Under the pieces are notes generated by a model. The model was not told where the DNA came from, did no database searches, and saw nothing but the letters and a program-made list of their open reading frames with translations. Of a stretch of DNA of 62,898 bases, positions 50,642 to 59,651 are shown piece by piece. The DNA is taken from assembly GCA_030248885.1 (NCBI GenBank), contig JARCMD010000200.1:1-62898 (forward strand), written 5' to 3'. The translations under genes and the position numbers were made by a program. The stretch's first letter is position 1, and every line of letters begins with the position of its first letter. This DNA is from Leptolyngbyaceae cyanobacterium MP9P1.79 (lineage in GTDB: Bacteria > Cyanobacteriota > Cyanobacteriia > JARCMD01).

Positions 50642-53600
50642 ATGCCCCGTCGCAATGACCTCCACAAAATTCTGTTGATTGGCTCTGGCCCCATCGTCAT
50701 TGGGCAGGCTGGTGAATTTGACTACTCCGGCACCCAAGCCTGTAAAGCATTACGAGATGAAGGCTACGAAGTCGTGTTGGTGAACTCCAATCCCGCCACG
50801 ATCATGACCGACCCCGAAACGGCCGATCGCACCTATATTGAGCCATTGACCGCTGCCTTGGTCGAGCAAGTGATTGCCAAAGAGCGTCCCGATGCCCTGT
50901 TACCCACCATGGGTGGACAAACGGCCTTGAACCTAGCGGTGGAATTGGCCAAAACGGGAGTCCTGGAAAAATATGGCGTTGAGTTGATTGGGGCGAAATT
51001 GCCCGCGATCGAAATGGCCGAGGATCGCAAACTCTTCAAGGAAGCCATGGAGCGCATTGGGGTTGGAGTGTGTCCGTCTGGATTGGCCGAGACGATGGCA
51101 GAGGCCAAGGCGATCGTTCCCATCATTGGCTCCTACCCCTTGATCATTCGCCCTGCCTTTACCATGGGCGGCGCTGGAGGTGGAATTGCTTACAACCAGG
51201 AAGAATTTGAAGAAATTGCCCAATCGGGTTTGGATGCCAGTCCTGTCTCTCAAATTTTGATTGAGCAATCCCTGCTGGGCTGGAAAGAGTATGAGCTAGA
51301 GGTGATGCGGGATCTGGCGGATAATGTGGTGATTATTTGCTCGATCGAAAACATTGACCCGATGGGCATTCACACGGGTGACTCGATCACCGTTGCCCCC
51401 GCCCAAACCCTAACTGACAAGGAGTACCAGCGATTACGAGATGCATCGATCAAAATCATTCGGGAGATTGGTGTAGAAACGGGCGGCTCTAACATTCAGT
51501 TTGCCGTCAACCCGATGACTGGGGCTGTAATTGTGATTGAAATGAACCCTAGGGTCTCCCGCAGTTCTGCCCTCGCTTCCAAGGCTACGGGCTTCCCGAT
51601 CGCCAAAATTGCTGCCAAACTAGCTGTCGGTTACACCCTGGACGAGATCCCCAACGACATCACAAAAAAAACTCCCGCCAGCTTTGAACCCGCGATCGAC
51701 TACGTGGTGACCAAGGTGCCGCGCTTTGCCTTCGAGAAATTTCCTGGCACCTCCACAACCTTGACAACGCAGATGAAATCTGTGGGAGAGGCGATGGCGA
51801 TCGGGCGCACCTTCCAAGAGTCCTTTCAAAAGGCCCTGCGCTCCCTGGAAACCGGCCGGGCTGGCTGGGGGTGCGATCGTCCTGAAAAATTTCCTAGTCT
51901 GGAGCAAATTAGAGCCGGGCTGCGAACTCCTAACCCAGAGCGCATTTTCACCGTCCGCCATGCTTTTCTCATGGGCATGACCCTGGAAGATATTTACGAA
52001 CTCACCCGCATCGATCCCTGGTTTTTAGAAAAGCTCCAAGACCTCTTGGAAACGGAGAAATTCTTGAAGCGGACTGCACTGTCAGCCTTGACCCGCGACC
52101 AACTCCATGCCGTGAAAGCCCAAGGGTTTAGCGATCGACAGATTGCCTATGCCACCAAAAGCACCGAAGACCAAGTTCGCGCCTACCGCCTGCAACTCGG
52201 CGTTGCCCCAACTTACAAAACCGTAGACACCTGTGCGGCAGAATTCGAGGCCCTGACTCCCTACTACTACTCCACCTACGAGATGGGCAGCGGTCAAGTC
52301 AAAAATGCCGAGGCAACGTTCGATCCTCCAGAATCAGAAATTCTGCCTTCCACCAAACGCAAGGTGATGATTCTGGGCAGTGGCCCCAACCGTATTGGGC
52401 AGGGCATCGAATTCGATTACTGCTGTTGCCACGCCTCTTACGCCCTCCGCAAGGAAGGCATAGAAACGATTATGGTCAACTCCAACCCAGAGACCGTTTC
52501 CACAGATTATGACACCAGCGATCGGCTCTACTTCGAGCCATTGACCAAAGAAGATGTCCTGAATATTTTGGAAGTCGAACATCCAGAAGGCATCATCATT
52601 CAGTTTGGGGGACAAACTCCGCTGAAGCTAGCTGTTCCTCTGCAAGCCTATCTGAAGCAGCGGGCCCAGGCTGAACCAGATGCCGTTCTCCCCAAGATTT
52701 GGGGCACATCTCCCGATTCCATCGACGCTGCCGAAGACCGAGAGCGATTTGATAAAATTCTGCAACAGCTACAGATTGCCCAACCCGCCAATGGCATTGC
52801 CCGCAGCACCGAAGAGGCCCTGGCTGTCGCCACCAAACTAGGCTACCCCGTAGTCGTGCGCCCCAGCTATGTGCTGGGTGGGCGGGCGATGGAGGTTGTC
52901 TACTCCGATCCTGACCTAGAGCGCTACATGACCTATGCTGTGCAGGTGGAACCCGACCACCCGATTTTGGTCGATCGCTTCCTGGAAAACGCGACGGAAG
53001 TCGATGTCGATGCGATCGCCGACCACACCGGACGGGTCGTCATCGGGGGCATCATGGAACACATTGAACAGGCAGGCATCCACTCTGGAGACTCAGCCTG
53101 TTCCCTACCCACCATTTCCCTATCTCCCGCTACTTTAGACACGATTCGCCAATGGACGGCACAACTAGCCCAGCAATTGCAAGTCATTGGTTTAATGAAT
53201 ATTCAGTTCGCCGTGCAAGGGGAACAGATCTACATCATTGAAGCCAATCCTCGCGCGTCCCGCACCGTGCCCTTTGTGTCCAAAGCGATCGGTGTTCCCC
53301 TGGCCCAACTTGCCGCCCAGATCATGTCTGGGCACACGCTAGAAACCTTGGGCTTTACGGCTGAAAAAATCCCCTCCTATATTTCTGTGAAGGAAGCGGT
53401 ATTGCCCTTTGAAAAGTTCCAGGGCACTGACACGATTTTGGGGCCAGAAATGCGCTCCACAGGTGAAGTAATGGGCATTGATGTAGACTTTGGAAAAGCC
53501 TATGCCAAAGCTGAGTTGGCAGCTAATCAACGTCTTCCCTTGACGGGCACTGTGTTCATCTCCATGAACGATCGCGACAAGGATGCCGTTGTCCCTGTAG

Positions 53601-53941
53601 TGAAAGACCTGGCTAATTTGGGCTTCACCTTCGTGGCAACAGCGGGCACTCGCGCCACCCTCCAAGCGCATGGACTCGATGTAGAACTCGTACTCAAACT
53701 TCACGAGGGCCGCCCCCACGTAGTGGACTGGATCAAAAATGAGAAAATTCAGTTAATTCTTAATACTCCTTCTGGAGAAGAAGCCCGCGCCGATGGTCAA
53801 CTCATCCGTCGCACTGCCCTCACCTATAAAATTCCCATCATCACTACGATCGCAGGTGCCAGGGCAACAGCCGCTGCCATCCGCACCCTCCAGTCTCAGC
53901 GTCTGGAAGTGAAATCTCTCCAAGAGTATTTGGCAATTTAG
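50642..53941 (+). CDS. carB: Carbamoyl-phosphate synthase large subunit
   Basis: Makes carbamoyl phosphate for arginine and pyrimidine synthesis from bicarbonate, two ATP and ammonia delivered by CarA. The 1099-residue length is usual. The two homologous synthetase halves are visible: the first ATP-grasp (about 1-400) with [17 protein letters not shown] and [16 protein letters not shown], the second (about 555-940) with [17 protein letters not shown] and [14 protein letters not shown]. The C-terminal allosteric domain begins about 950 with [16 protein letters not shown]. carA is not adjacent. A hairpin follows the stop. Confidence 0.97.
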   Translation: MPRRNDLHKILLIGSGPIVIGQAGEFDYSGTQACKALRDEGYEVVLVNSNPATIMTDPETADRTYIEPLTAALVEQVIAKERPDALLPTMGGQTALNLAVELAKTGVLEKYGVELIGAKLPAIEMAEDRKLFKEAMERIGVGVCPSGLAETMAEAKAIVPIIGSYPLIIRPAFTMGGAGGGIAYNQEEFEEIAQSGLDASPVSQILIEQSLLGWKEYELEVMRDLADNVVIICSIENIDPMGIHTGDSITVAPAQTLTDKEYQRLRDASIKIIREIGVETGGSNIQFAVNPMTGAVIVIEMNPRVSRSSALASKATGFPIAKIAAKLAVGYTLDEIPNDITKKTPASFEPAIDYVVTKVPRFAFEKFPGTSTTLTTQMKSVGEAMAIGRTFQESFQKALRSLETGRAGWGCDRPEKFPSLEQIRAGLRTPNPERIFTVRHAFLMGMTLEDIYELTRIDPWFLEKLQDLLETEKFLKRTALSALTRDQLHAVKAQGFSDRQIAYATKSTEDQVRAYRLQLGVAPTYKTVDTCAAEFEALTPYYYSTYEMGSGQVKNAEATFDPPESEILPSTKRKVMILGSGPNRIGQGIEFDYCCCHASYALRKEGIETIMVNSNPETVSTDYDTSDRLYFEPLTKEDVLNILEVEHPEGIIIQFGGQTPLKLAVPLQAYLKQRAQAEPDAVLPKIWGTSPDSIDAAEDRERFDKILQQLQIAQPANGIARSTEEALAVATKLGYPVVVRPSYVLGGRAMEVVYSDPDLERYMTYAVQVEPDHPILVDRFLENATEVDVDAIADHTGRVVIGGIMEHIEQAGIHSGDSACSLPTISLSPATLDTIRQWTAQLAQQLQVIGLMNIQFAVQGEQIYIIEANPRASRTVPFVSKAIGVPLAQLAAQIMSGHTLETLGFTAEKIPSYISVKEAVLPFEKFQGTDTILGPEMRSTGEVMGIDVDFGKAYAKAELAANQRLPLTGTVFISMNDRDKDAVVPVVKDLANLGFTFVATAGTRATLQAHGLDVELVLKLHEGRPHVVDWIKNEKIQLILNTPSGEEARADGQLIRRTALTYKIPIITTIAGARATAAAIRTLQSQRLEVKSLQEYLAI

Positions 53942-53961
53942 TTGCCCTTAAATACTTAACT

Positions 53962-53995
53962 CCAGAAATAAGGGATTTAAGCTCCTTATTTCTGG
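53962..53995 (+). terminator. Hairpin after carB
   Basis: A 12-bp perfect stem CCAGAAATAAGG / CCTTATTTCTGG with a 10-nt loop lies 20 bp after the stop. The following ATCTTATCTT is only moderately T-rich, so termination may be partial. Confidence 0.7.
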
Positions 53996-54961
53996 ATCTT
54001 ATCTTCTAGAGTTATCTTTACAAAACTCGTGACATTACGTTCGATCGCCAATCTCTTTCCTAAGATGCGATCACAATTAGACAGCATGGGTAATCTAGAC
54101 TACATCTGAGTTAACGCAGGTTCGAGGAACTGAATTAGCCCTCATTCTCTTGTGCTTCTGCAACAGGAGGAGCAACATAAGAACAAGCGTTTGGGATGAG
54201 GGCAATGTAAAGCCTCGTCAAATTCACCTCTAGTTAGCTATACTGTATTGCTCAATAGCCGTAATTTAATCAATCCTTAGTCAGTAATTATCAATTGTTC
54301 GCTAGCTAGCGTGAGTAATTTTCGTAAGATTGCCAAAATATATTGCCAAAATGCCTCGCCACCCAGGAAAAGATTCACAAACAAAAATTAAATAGATTCA
54401 AGACTTAAGAGAGGTGAAAGAATCGCTAAATACCTTTGACTGAGACAAAGCTACGTGCTTAAGGCTTCGCCCTCAGAGTTTTAATATCCCAGGTTACTAA
54501 AGTTGTGTTCCTCAGCAGTTCCTAAATTACGTTTGAAACTTTACTGGTAGCAAATAGACAAGATGTAGCTATGTAAACTCACTCTCAGGAAGTATTGCAA
54601 CTCTTCTCAGAAATGTTACGATTATTTACATGTTATGTTGACACTCTGCCTTGGTGTACCATCAATCTTTTCCGAGCTAGTTCAGAGGCTTTTTAGAAAA
54701 GTCTTGGCAATAGTTTTTCACCTGCTTGACGAACGTGTGACTTAACTTAGTTAAGTTCCTTTACAAATTTTTAATGTTTTCAGTCGTGCTAACGATCGCT
54801 CCCTAAATCAGGTTTAAGGTCTAACGCTTAAGTAATCCTTGGAGAAGGTAATCTGACCCAGATTAATGACTCTGCAATATTTAGTTCTAGCAGTAGACAA
54901 GAGTCAACTGTTCTAGGATTTCTTCTTTTCATTGGTTTTATTATTTTATTTGCCTAGTCCT
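53996..54961. other. Long leader region of the sigma factor gene
   Basis: No gene is visible in these 966 bp between carB and the sigma gene. Noted elements are a 12-bp palindrome CGCTAGCTAGCG (54300-54311), a pair of ATTGCCAAAAT repeats nearby and the stronger palindrome at 54740-54756. A region of this length may carry a long 5' untranslated leader or an unannotated small RNA; neither can be shown by eye. Confidence 0.5.
54740..54756. promoter_or_regulatory. 17-bp perfect palindrome upstream of the sigma factor gene
   Basis: ACTTAACT-T-AGTTAAGT is an exact inverted repeat with a one-base centre. A TTGACG (54726-54731) lies 16 bp before TAGTTA (54748-54753), so the dyad would overlap the -10 region of a possible promoter. 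It is about 200 bp from the start codon. It looks like a repressor or activator operator; the binder is unknown. Confidence 0.45.
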
Positions 54962-55918
54962 ATGAAAACTGCTCAAACCTCCACTGATCTAGTTCGGACT
55001 TATTTGAGAGAGATTGGTCGTGTACCGTTGTTAACCCACGAGCAAGAAGTTCTTTATGGAAAGCAGGTGCAGCGCCTTTCTGCTCTCTATGAAGTGAGAG
55101 ATTCTCTCCTACCCACCTTGGGGCGTGTGGCTACCGTGGCTGAATGGGCAGAACAGGCAAATCTCTCTGAAGCAGAAATCCAGCAAGCGATCGGAGAAGG
55201 GGAAAATGCCAAACGCCGCATGGTGGAAGCCAATCTGCGCTTGGTAGTTTCAGTAGCCAAAAAATATATTAAGCGCAACGTGGATTTGCTGGATTTGATT
55301 CAGGAAGGCACGATCGGAATGCAGCGCGGGGTGGAGAAATTTGACCCCACTAAAGGTTATCGGTTTTCTACCTACGCCTACTGGTGGATTCGGCAGGCAA
55401 TCACACGAGCCATTGCCGAAAAAGGACGCACCATCCGGCTCCCAATTCACATTACCGAAAAGCTCAATAAGCTTAAGAAAGCCCAACGGCAACTATCCCA
55501 ACAGTTAGGGAGAGCCGCCACCATTAACGAATTAGCCCAGGAACTTGAGTTGACTCCAAAGCAAGTGCGGGAGTACCTGGAACGGGCGCGCCAACCCCTT
55601 TCTCTGGATTTGCGGGTGGGAGACAACCACGACACGGAATTAGGGGAGCTATTGGAAGATGACGGACTTTCCCCAGAGGATTTCACGTCCCAAGCCTCTC
55701 TGCGTGCTGATCTAGACCGGCTGATGGCAGATCTGACTCCTCAGCAGCGTGAGGTGTTGGAGTTACGCTTTGGTCTGGCAGATGGCAAATCTCTGACGCT
55801 GGCAAAAATCGGCGATCGGCTCAACATCAGCCGGGAGCGAGTGCGCCAGATCGAACGAGAAGCCTTGACCAAGTTGCGGAAGCGCAAGGCTGACATGCGG
55901 GAATACCTCGCAAGTTAG
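54962..55918 (+). CDS. RpoD-like group 2 sigma factor (SigB/SigD type)
   Basis: A 318-residue sigma-70 factor lacking the long region 1.1 of the principal sigma. It opens with [20 protein letters not shown] (region 1.2), then region 2 ([42 protein letters not shown]), region 3 ([16 protein letters not shown]) and region 4 ([20 protein letters not shown] with [10 protein letters not shown]). Group 2 sigmas in cyanobacteria govern stress, circadian and nutrient responses; exact type (SigB, C, D or E) is not certain from sequence alone. The ATG at 54962 is preferred to an upstream GTG/ATG at 54932. A long upstream region suggests complex regulation. Confidence 0.9.
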   Translation: MKTAQTSTDLVRTYLREIGRVPLLTHEQEVLYGKQVQRLSALYEVRDSLLPTLGRVATVAEWAEQANLSEAEIQQAIGEGENAKRRMVEANLRLVVSVAKKYIKRNVDLLDLIQEGTIGMQRGVEKFDPTKGYRFSTYAYWWIRQAITRAIAEKGRTIRLPIHITEKLNKLKKAQRQLSQQLGRAATINELAQELELTPKQVREYLERARQPLSLDLRVGDNHDTELGELLEDDGLSPEDFTSQASLRADLDRLMADLTPQQREVLELRFGLADGKSLTLAKIGDRLNISRERVRQIEREALTKLRKRKADMREYLAS

Positions 55919-56134
55919 TGAGTAAAATCCGTCACTACACGTTCGGTTCTGCCCACTTTGAAGGCGATCCTTCTTCGTTAAACTAAAGTCTAGAAACTTA
56001 AAGACAACGTAACAGAACAACGTAGCGCTTCGTTGAGGTTAATTACATAGGTTAATTACAAAACGGGTTTCTAAGTAAACTAAGCGCTGCAAAATTAAGT
56101 CCAGATTAAGCCGAAATTTACGGGAGGATTCCAG

Positions 56135-56482
56135 ATGAATCGGTCACCAAATCAAACTTCAGAAGAATTTTTTGGCGGTCAGCCAGAGACGGAGAGTTCG
56201 TTACTGCAATACGTGCAAGCTCTAAGCCCAGAGACGATCGCTCAATTGTCTCGCCCATCGTCTTCAGATGTATTTCAGGTGATGGAGCGCAACATTGTCA
56301 GCATTTTGGGTAGCCTGCCCTCAGAGCATTTCAATATCATGGTGACGACTAGCCGTGAACACTTGGGTCATCTCCTTGCTTCGGCGATGATGAGTGGCTA
56401 TTTCCTCCGCAATGCTGAGCAGCGGATGGGCTTTGAAAAGGTGTTAACTGGGTCTGAGCCAAGTGCCAGCAGCGAGCAGTAG
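56135..56482 (+). CDS. DUF760 protein
   Basis: A 115-residue cyanobacterial protein with the DUF760 pattern: LLQYVQALSPETIAQLSRP, SSDVFQVMERNIVSILGSLP, HFNIMVTTSREHLGHLLASA. Homologues occur in cyanobacteria and plastids, and function is unknown. No membrane segment is seen, and both termini are low complexity. The ribosome site GGGAGGA lies about 10 bp upstream. Its stop TAG (56480-56482) is the first bases of a MITE-like element. Confidence 0.86.
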   Translation: MNRSPNQTSEEFFGGQPETESSLLQYVQALSPETIAQLSRPSSSDVFQVMERNIVSILGSLPSEHFNIMVTTSREHLGHLLASAMMSGYFLRNAEQRMGFEKVLTGSEPSASSEQ

Positions 56483-56615
56483 GCGATGTGCCACTTTCCC
56501 GACCCCCTCACCCCAACCCCTCTCCCAGAAGGGGAGAGGGGCTAAGAGTTGGACTTTCTTCTTAAGGGAGAAGGATCTGGGGGATGAGGGTAAATTTCAA
56601 GTTGCACATCACCTA
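56480..56615. mobile_element. MITE-like element, family 3 (copy 2)
   Basis: 136 bp with ends TAGGCGATGTGCCACTT and AAGTTGCACATCACCTA, similar to the copy at 36140-36285, with shared arms CCTCACCCCAACCCC-type and CTCTCCCAGAAGGGGAGAG. The element begins with the TAG that ends the DUF760 gene and ends five bases before the mutY start, filling the whole gap between the two genes. Confidence 0.8.
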
Positions 56616-56620
56616 ATTTA

Positions 56621-57757
56621 ATGAGTGCAAAGCTCACCTTAAAATTACAAAACTCGATCGATCGCTTACCCGATTGGTCGAGTTTTGTTGTGTCTGATCT
56701 GCGACAGGGGTTGCTGGATTGGTATGGGCAGTGGGGGCGAGATTTGCCGTGGCGACAGACCTGCGATCCTTACTCGATTTGGGTCTCAGAGATTATGCTT
56801 CAGCAGACGCAGGTAAAAACGGTAATTCCTTACTACGATCGCTGGCTCACACAATTTCCGACGATCGCCACCCTAGCCGCTGCCGATCAGCAGCCGGTGT
56901 TAAAGGCGTGGCAGGGGTTGGGCTACTACGCCCGTGCCCGAAATTTACACCGATCGGCGCAGGTTGTTATGCAGCACCATGGAGGACGGTTTCCCCATAA
57001 TCTGGAGGAGGTGCTGAAGTTGCCGGGAATTGGGCGCACAACGGCCGGAGGCATCCTCAGTGCCGCCTTTAACCAGCCCGTGGCGATTCTGGATGGCAAT
57101 GTCAAGCGTGTTCTCGCTCGGCTGGTGGCCTTGCCGACTCCTGTGGCTCAGGCAAGTCAGCACCTTTGGCAATTATCGGCCATGTTGTTAGCGCCCGATC
57201 GTCCAAGAGACTTTAATCAGGCTTTAATGGATTTGGGCGCTACGGTTTGCACACCCCGTAAGCCAAATTGTCCGGCTTGTCCTTGGCAGATCCACTGCCA
57301 AGCTGCTCAGTTAAATTTACAATCCCAAATTCCGATGTCTGAAGCCTGTCCTCCCATCCCCCATAAATCGATCGGTGTCGCTGTGATTTGGAATGGGCAG
57401 GGGCAGGTGTTAATTGATCAACGCCCCGAAGCAGGGTTGTTGGGAGGGCTTTGGGAATTTCCGGGGGGCAAGGTGGAACCGGGGGAAACGATCGCTGAGT
57501 GTATTCAACGCGAAATTTTAGAGGAGTTGGGAATCGAAGTTACGGTTGGAGAACATTTAATCACCATTGACCATGCCTACAGCCATTTTCGAGTCACTCT
57601 CCATGTTCACCACTGCCAGCACATGGCAGGTATGCCCCAACCGATCGCCTGTCAGCAAGTCCGGTGGGTCAGCCTGGATGAATTAGACAGTTATCCTTTT
57701 CCCCAGGCGAATGTGCAGATTATTCAAGCGCTGCGATCGGGCAGTGCCAAAAATTAA
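56621..57757 (+). CDS. mutY: A/G-specific adenine glycosylase MutY with intact Nudix box
   Basis: Removes adenine mispaired with 8-oxoguanine. The 378-residue protein has the HhH region (LPGIGRTTAGGI), catalytic Glu57 (VSEIMLQQTQV), Asp158 (LDGNVKRVLAR) and the 4Fe-4S cysteines 210, 217, 220 and 226 (C-x6-C-x2-C-x5-C). The C-terminal MutT-like domain, which in most MutY proteins only recognises 8-oxoG, retains a full Nudix box at 283-305: GX5EX7REUXEEXGU with R297, E298, E301 and E302. The protein may therefore also hydrolyse oxidised nucleotides. The start MSAKLTLKL at 56621 has the MITE-like element immediately upstream. Confidence 0.93.
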   Translation: MSAKLTLKLQNSIDRLPDWSSFVVSDLRQGLLDWYGQWGRDLPWRQTCDPYSIWVSEIMLQQTQVKTVIPYYDRWLTQFPTIATLAAADQQPVLKAWQGLGYYARARNLHRSAQVVMQHHGGRFPHNLEEVLKLPGIGRTTAGGILSAAFNQPVAILDGNVKRVLARLVALPTPVAQASQHLWQLSAMLLAPDRPRDFNQALMDLGATVCTPRKPNCPACPWQIHCQAAQLNLQSQIPMSEACPPIPHKSIGVAVIWNGQGQVLIDQRPEAGLLGGLWEFPGGKVEPGETIAECIQREILEELGIEVTVGEHLITIDHAYSHFRVTLHVHHCQHMAGMPQPIACQQVRWVSLDELDSYPFPQANVQIIQALRSGSAKN

Positions 57758-57820
57758 GCTGAGTCAGACAAACGCCCAACTCAGCTAAACTTGCAACGAT
57801 CGCTCATTGGATAAAAACTA

Positions 57821-58034
57821 TTAGCCAGGCAGACGAGAAATAATCCCAATTTGCCGATCGACCACGTTGGTTTTAGGACGGGCATCATCGGGCAGGGGAA
57901 CATCAACATTTTCTGAGTCGGGACTGGCACCGTTCAAATCGGATTCATTCAACTCATCCTCGTCAGGACTATCATCATTCATGCCGGGAATTTCTAATCC
58001 AGTTGCTCTGGCAATCTTTTTTTTGTAAATTCAT
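57821..58034 (-). pseudogene. Small acidic protein gene broken at an A8 tract
   Basis: From ATG 58034 the frame begins MNLQKK and, in the sequence as given, reads into a stop (WIRNSRHE then TGA). With one base fewer in the eight-A run (about 58017-58024), the frame would continue IARATGLEIPGMNDDSPDED and end in VDRQIGIISRLPG at 57821, about 70 residues with an acidic middle. The in-frame remainder without the slip could start at ATG 57982 and give 53 residues. This is either a frameshifted remnant or a gene expressed by slippage. No family is recognised. Confidence 0.5.
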
Positions 58035-58145
58035 GATTTTATCTCCACTGATGAAAAGGTTTTTCAGGTCTTTCCATCAGTGTCAAACACTGCCTCCAAC
58101 ACTGCCTCAATCCCAAGGGATAGGTTGAGGATTGACGGTGAGAGG

Positions 58146-58325
58146 TCAGCTTTCGAGTTTATCGTCAGGATCAAAGACGATCGTAAATTCGGCACCAGGT
58201 TCTAGGCGGCGCAAAATCAAGAGGTAGCTTTCGGCATCAGAGGATTTACGAAATCGAGAGATTGTCACTCGACGCAAATCTGGACGAAGCCGAACGATCG
58301 CCCACGGATGGACTTTATTGGTCAT
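58146..58325 (-). CDS. Small protein of unknown function (tandem copy 1)
   Basis: A 59-residue product: MTNKVHPWAIVRLRPDLRR, then VTISRFRKSSDAESYLLIL, RRLEPGAEFTIVFDPDDK. Similar small proteins with HPWAIVRLRP and FTIVFDP are common in cyanobacteria but uncharacterised. It is nearly identical to the next copy, from a 218-bp tandem duplication, and differs after FDP. The product is below the size many gene callers accept. No signal peptide or membrane segment. Confidence 0.68.
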   Translation of the reverse strand: MTNKVHPWAIVRLRPDLRRVTISRFRKSSDAESYLLILRRLEPGAEFTIVFDPDDKLES

Positions 58326-58593
58326 AGCTAGGTTGCCTCCACAATAGGTAGAGTCAGAGCCAATGTTGAACTTGTCAAATCGTTGGGGTCAAAGACGATC
58401 GTAAATTCGGCACCAGGTTCTAGGCGGCGCAAAATCAAGAGGTAGCTTTCAGCATCAGAGGATTTACGAAATCGAGAGATTGTCACTCGACACAAATCTG
58501 GACGAAGACGAACGATCGCCCACGGATGGACTTTATTGGTCATAATTAGTTTGTCTCCACGATAGTCGGAGTCAGAGCCAGTGATGAACTTTG
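58171..58593. repeat. 218-bp tandem duplication carrying the two small genes
   Basis: 58171-58375 and 58389-58593 are nearly identical at a period of 218 bp; for example GATCGTAAATTCGGCACC and GATTGTCACTCGAC occur in each. The start codons (58325 and 58543) are exactly 218 bp apart. A recent duplication is implied by the low divergence. Confidence 0.9.
58328..58543 (-). CDS. Small protein of unknown function (tandem copy 2)
   Basis: A 71-residue sister of the 58146-58325 product: the first 50 residues differ at Cys18 (Arg in the other copy) and little else, after which FDPNDLTSSTLALTLPIV replaces FDPDDKLES. The ATG at 58543 is preferred to an ATG at 58606 because it matches the start of copy 1. 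It may be co-transcribed with copy 1, two bases separating stop and start region. Confidence 0.68.
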   Translation of the reverse strand: MTNKVHPWAIVRLRPDLCRVTISRFRKSSDAESYLLILRRLEPGAEFTIVFDPNDLTSSTLALTLPIVEAT

Positions 58594-58743
58594 CGAGAGG
58601 ACACACTGGCTCTCTGACTTGAAATAATGATTTAAGGCAATAGACTGGAAATGGTAGGCTTGAAACAGCTACATTAACTGTCTCAAATCTCCTATATTGC
58701 AGATTAAACGTTAGCGATTAGTGTGTCAATAGGTAGCGTGACT

Positions 58744-59241
58744 CTAATCTGTATCTTCGAGTCCATAGTTAAACCCAGCTTGCTCCGCGACCATATTTAA
58801 ATATTTTGATGTTGCGCGGTTGGGAGCATACACTCCATTTTCCCATTCGCTGATCGTTTGCTGGCGCACCCCCAATTGCTCTGCCATCTCATTTTGAGTT
58901 AAGCCCATCTGGTGCCGCAACGCCTTGATCGATTCACTATTCCAGAGTACTACTCCATCTAACCGTTCTACTCGATAGATCGATGTCGGTCGATGAAATT
59001 TAACCTCCTCTCCTGACAGATCAACCTCTGCAACTCGGTACCCTGCATCAATCCAAGCAGAGGCTTGCAAAGCGCCCTGTACGCGGTTTCCCCACCAGCC
59101 TTTATTTTGCCGAGCCGATTTAGGTAAGGTGGCGCTGAGCAAAGCCTCAATTTCCGCAAAAGTGAGAGTTACTTCCGGGCGATCGTGGCTCTGCAAATAA
59201 TTCAAGAGTGGCTGGTATTTACTACCTCCCATATCGGTCAT
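58744..59241 (-). CDS. HTH regulator with N-terminal DUF7662-like domain
   Basis: This 165-residue protein has an N-terminal domain of about 75 residues (SKYQPLLNYLQSHDRPEVTL, LPKSARQNKGWWGNR), resembling small DUF7662-type domains, and a C-terminal XRE-type HTH (LRHQMGLTQNEMAEQLGVRQ, QTISEWENGVYAPN). Three copies of GGT(C/G)ATTAATT (59236-59295) overlap and precede its start, so autoregulation is plausible. It lies beside the tiny genes at 57.8-58.6 kb on the same strand. Target genes are unknown. Confidence 0.8.
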   Translation of the reverse strand: MTDMGGSKYQPLLNYLQSHDRPEVTLTFAEIEALLSATLPKSARQNKGWWGNRVQGALQASAWIDAGYRVAEVDLSGEEVKFHRPTSIYRVERLDGVVLWNSESIKALRHQMGLTQNEMAEQLGVRQQTISEWENGVYAPNRATSKYLNMVAEQAGFNYGLEDTD

Positions 59242-59295
59242 TAATTATCAGTAAATCTTAATTGGTGATTAATTAGTGGTTGCAGGTCATTAATT
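59236..59295. promoter_or_regulatory. Three GGT(C/G)ATTAATT repeats at the HTH gene start
   Basis: GGTCATTAATT occurs at 59236-59246 (overlapping the start codon) and at 59285-59295, with GGTGATTAATT at 59264-59274. The spacings are 28 and 21 bp. Direct repeats of this kind at a regulator's own promoter often are operators. The sequence is seen directly; binding is inference. Confidence 0.5.
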
Positions 59296-59651
59296 GCTTC
59301 TTAACTTCTTTGCTCTATCACTCCATCACTCCCTTCCTCTGCAAGCTTACATTGGTAAACCGCTATTTATGACTCATTTGTTATTCTTATCACCTATTTT
59401 TTATTTGTTGGTAAATCCAGTAACCTGTCCAGCACTTTTTCACGGGTAACCCTGCTTAAAGAAAACCTTAAGTCCTTCGTCACCCGTTAATTTGTGATAT
59501 TACAGCCTAAGGCATGGGCGAGGGCAGTTATTGAGACCGATCGCTAAAGTCATAATACGTGATACGGGTTGCTAGAGTGTGTCATCAATTAAATTCGGTC
59601 TATACTTTGAAGCCTGATTGAACGATTGAATCCAAAGGGCAGGTGCATTCC
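59296..59651. other. Intergenic region between the HTH and methyltransferase genes
   Basis: Divergent promoter region. No ORF, RNA gene or strong repeat is seen in these 356 bp beyond the operator-like repeats that adjoin the HTH gene. Confidence 0.5.
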
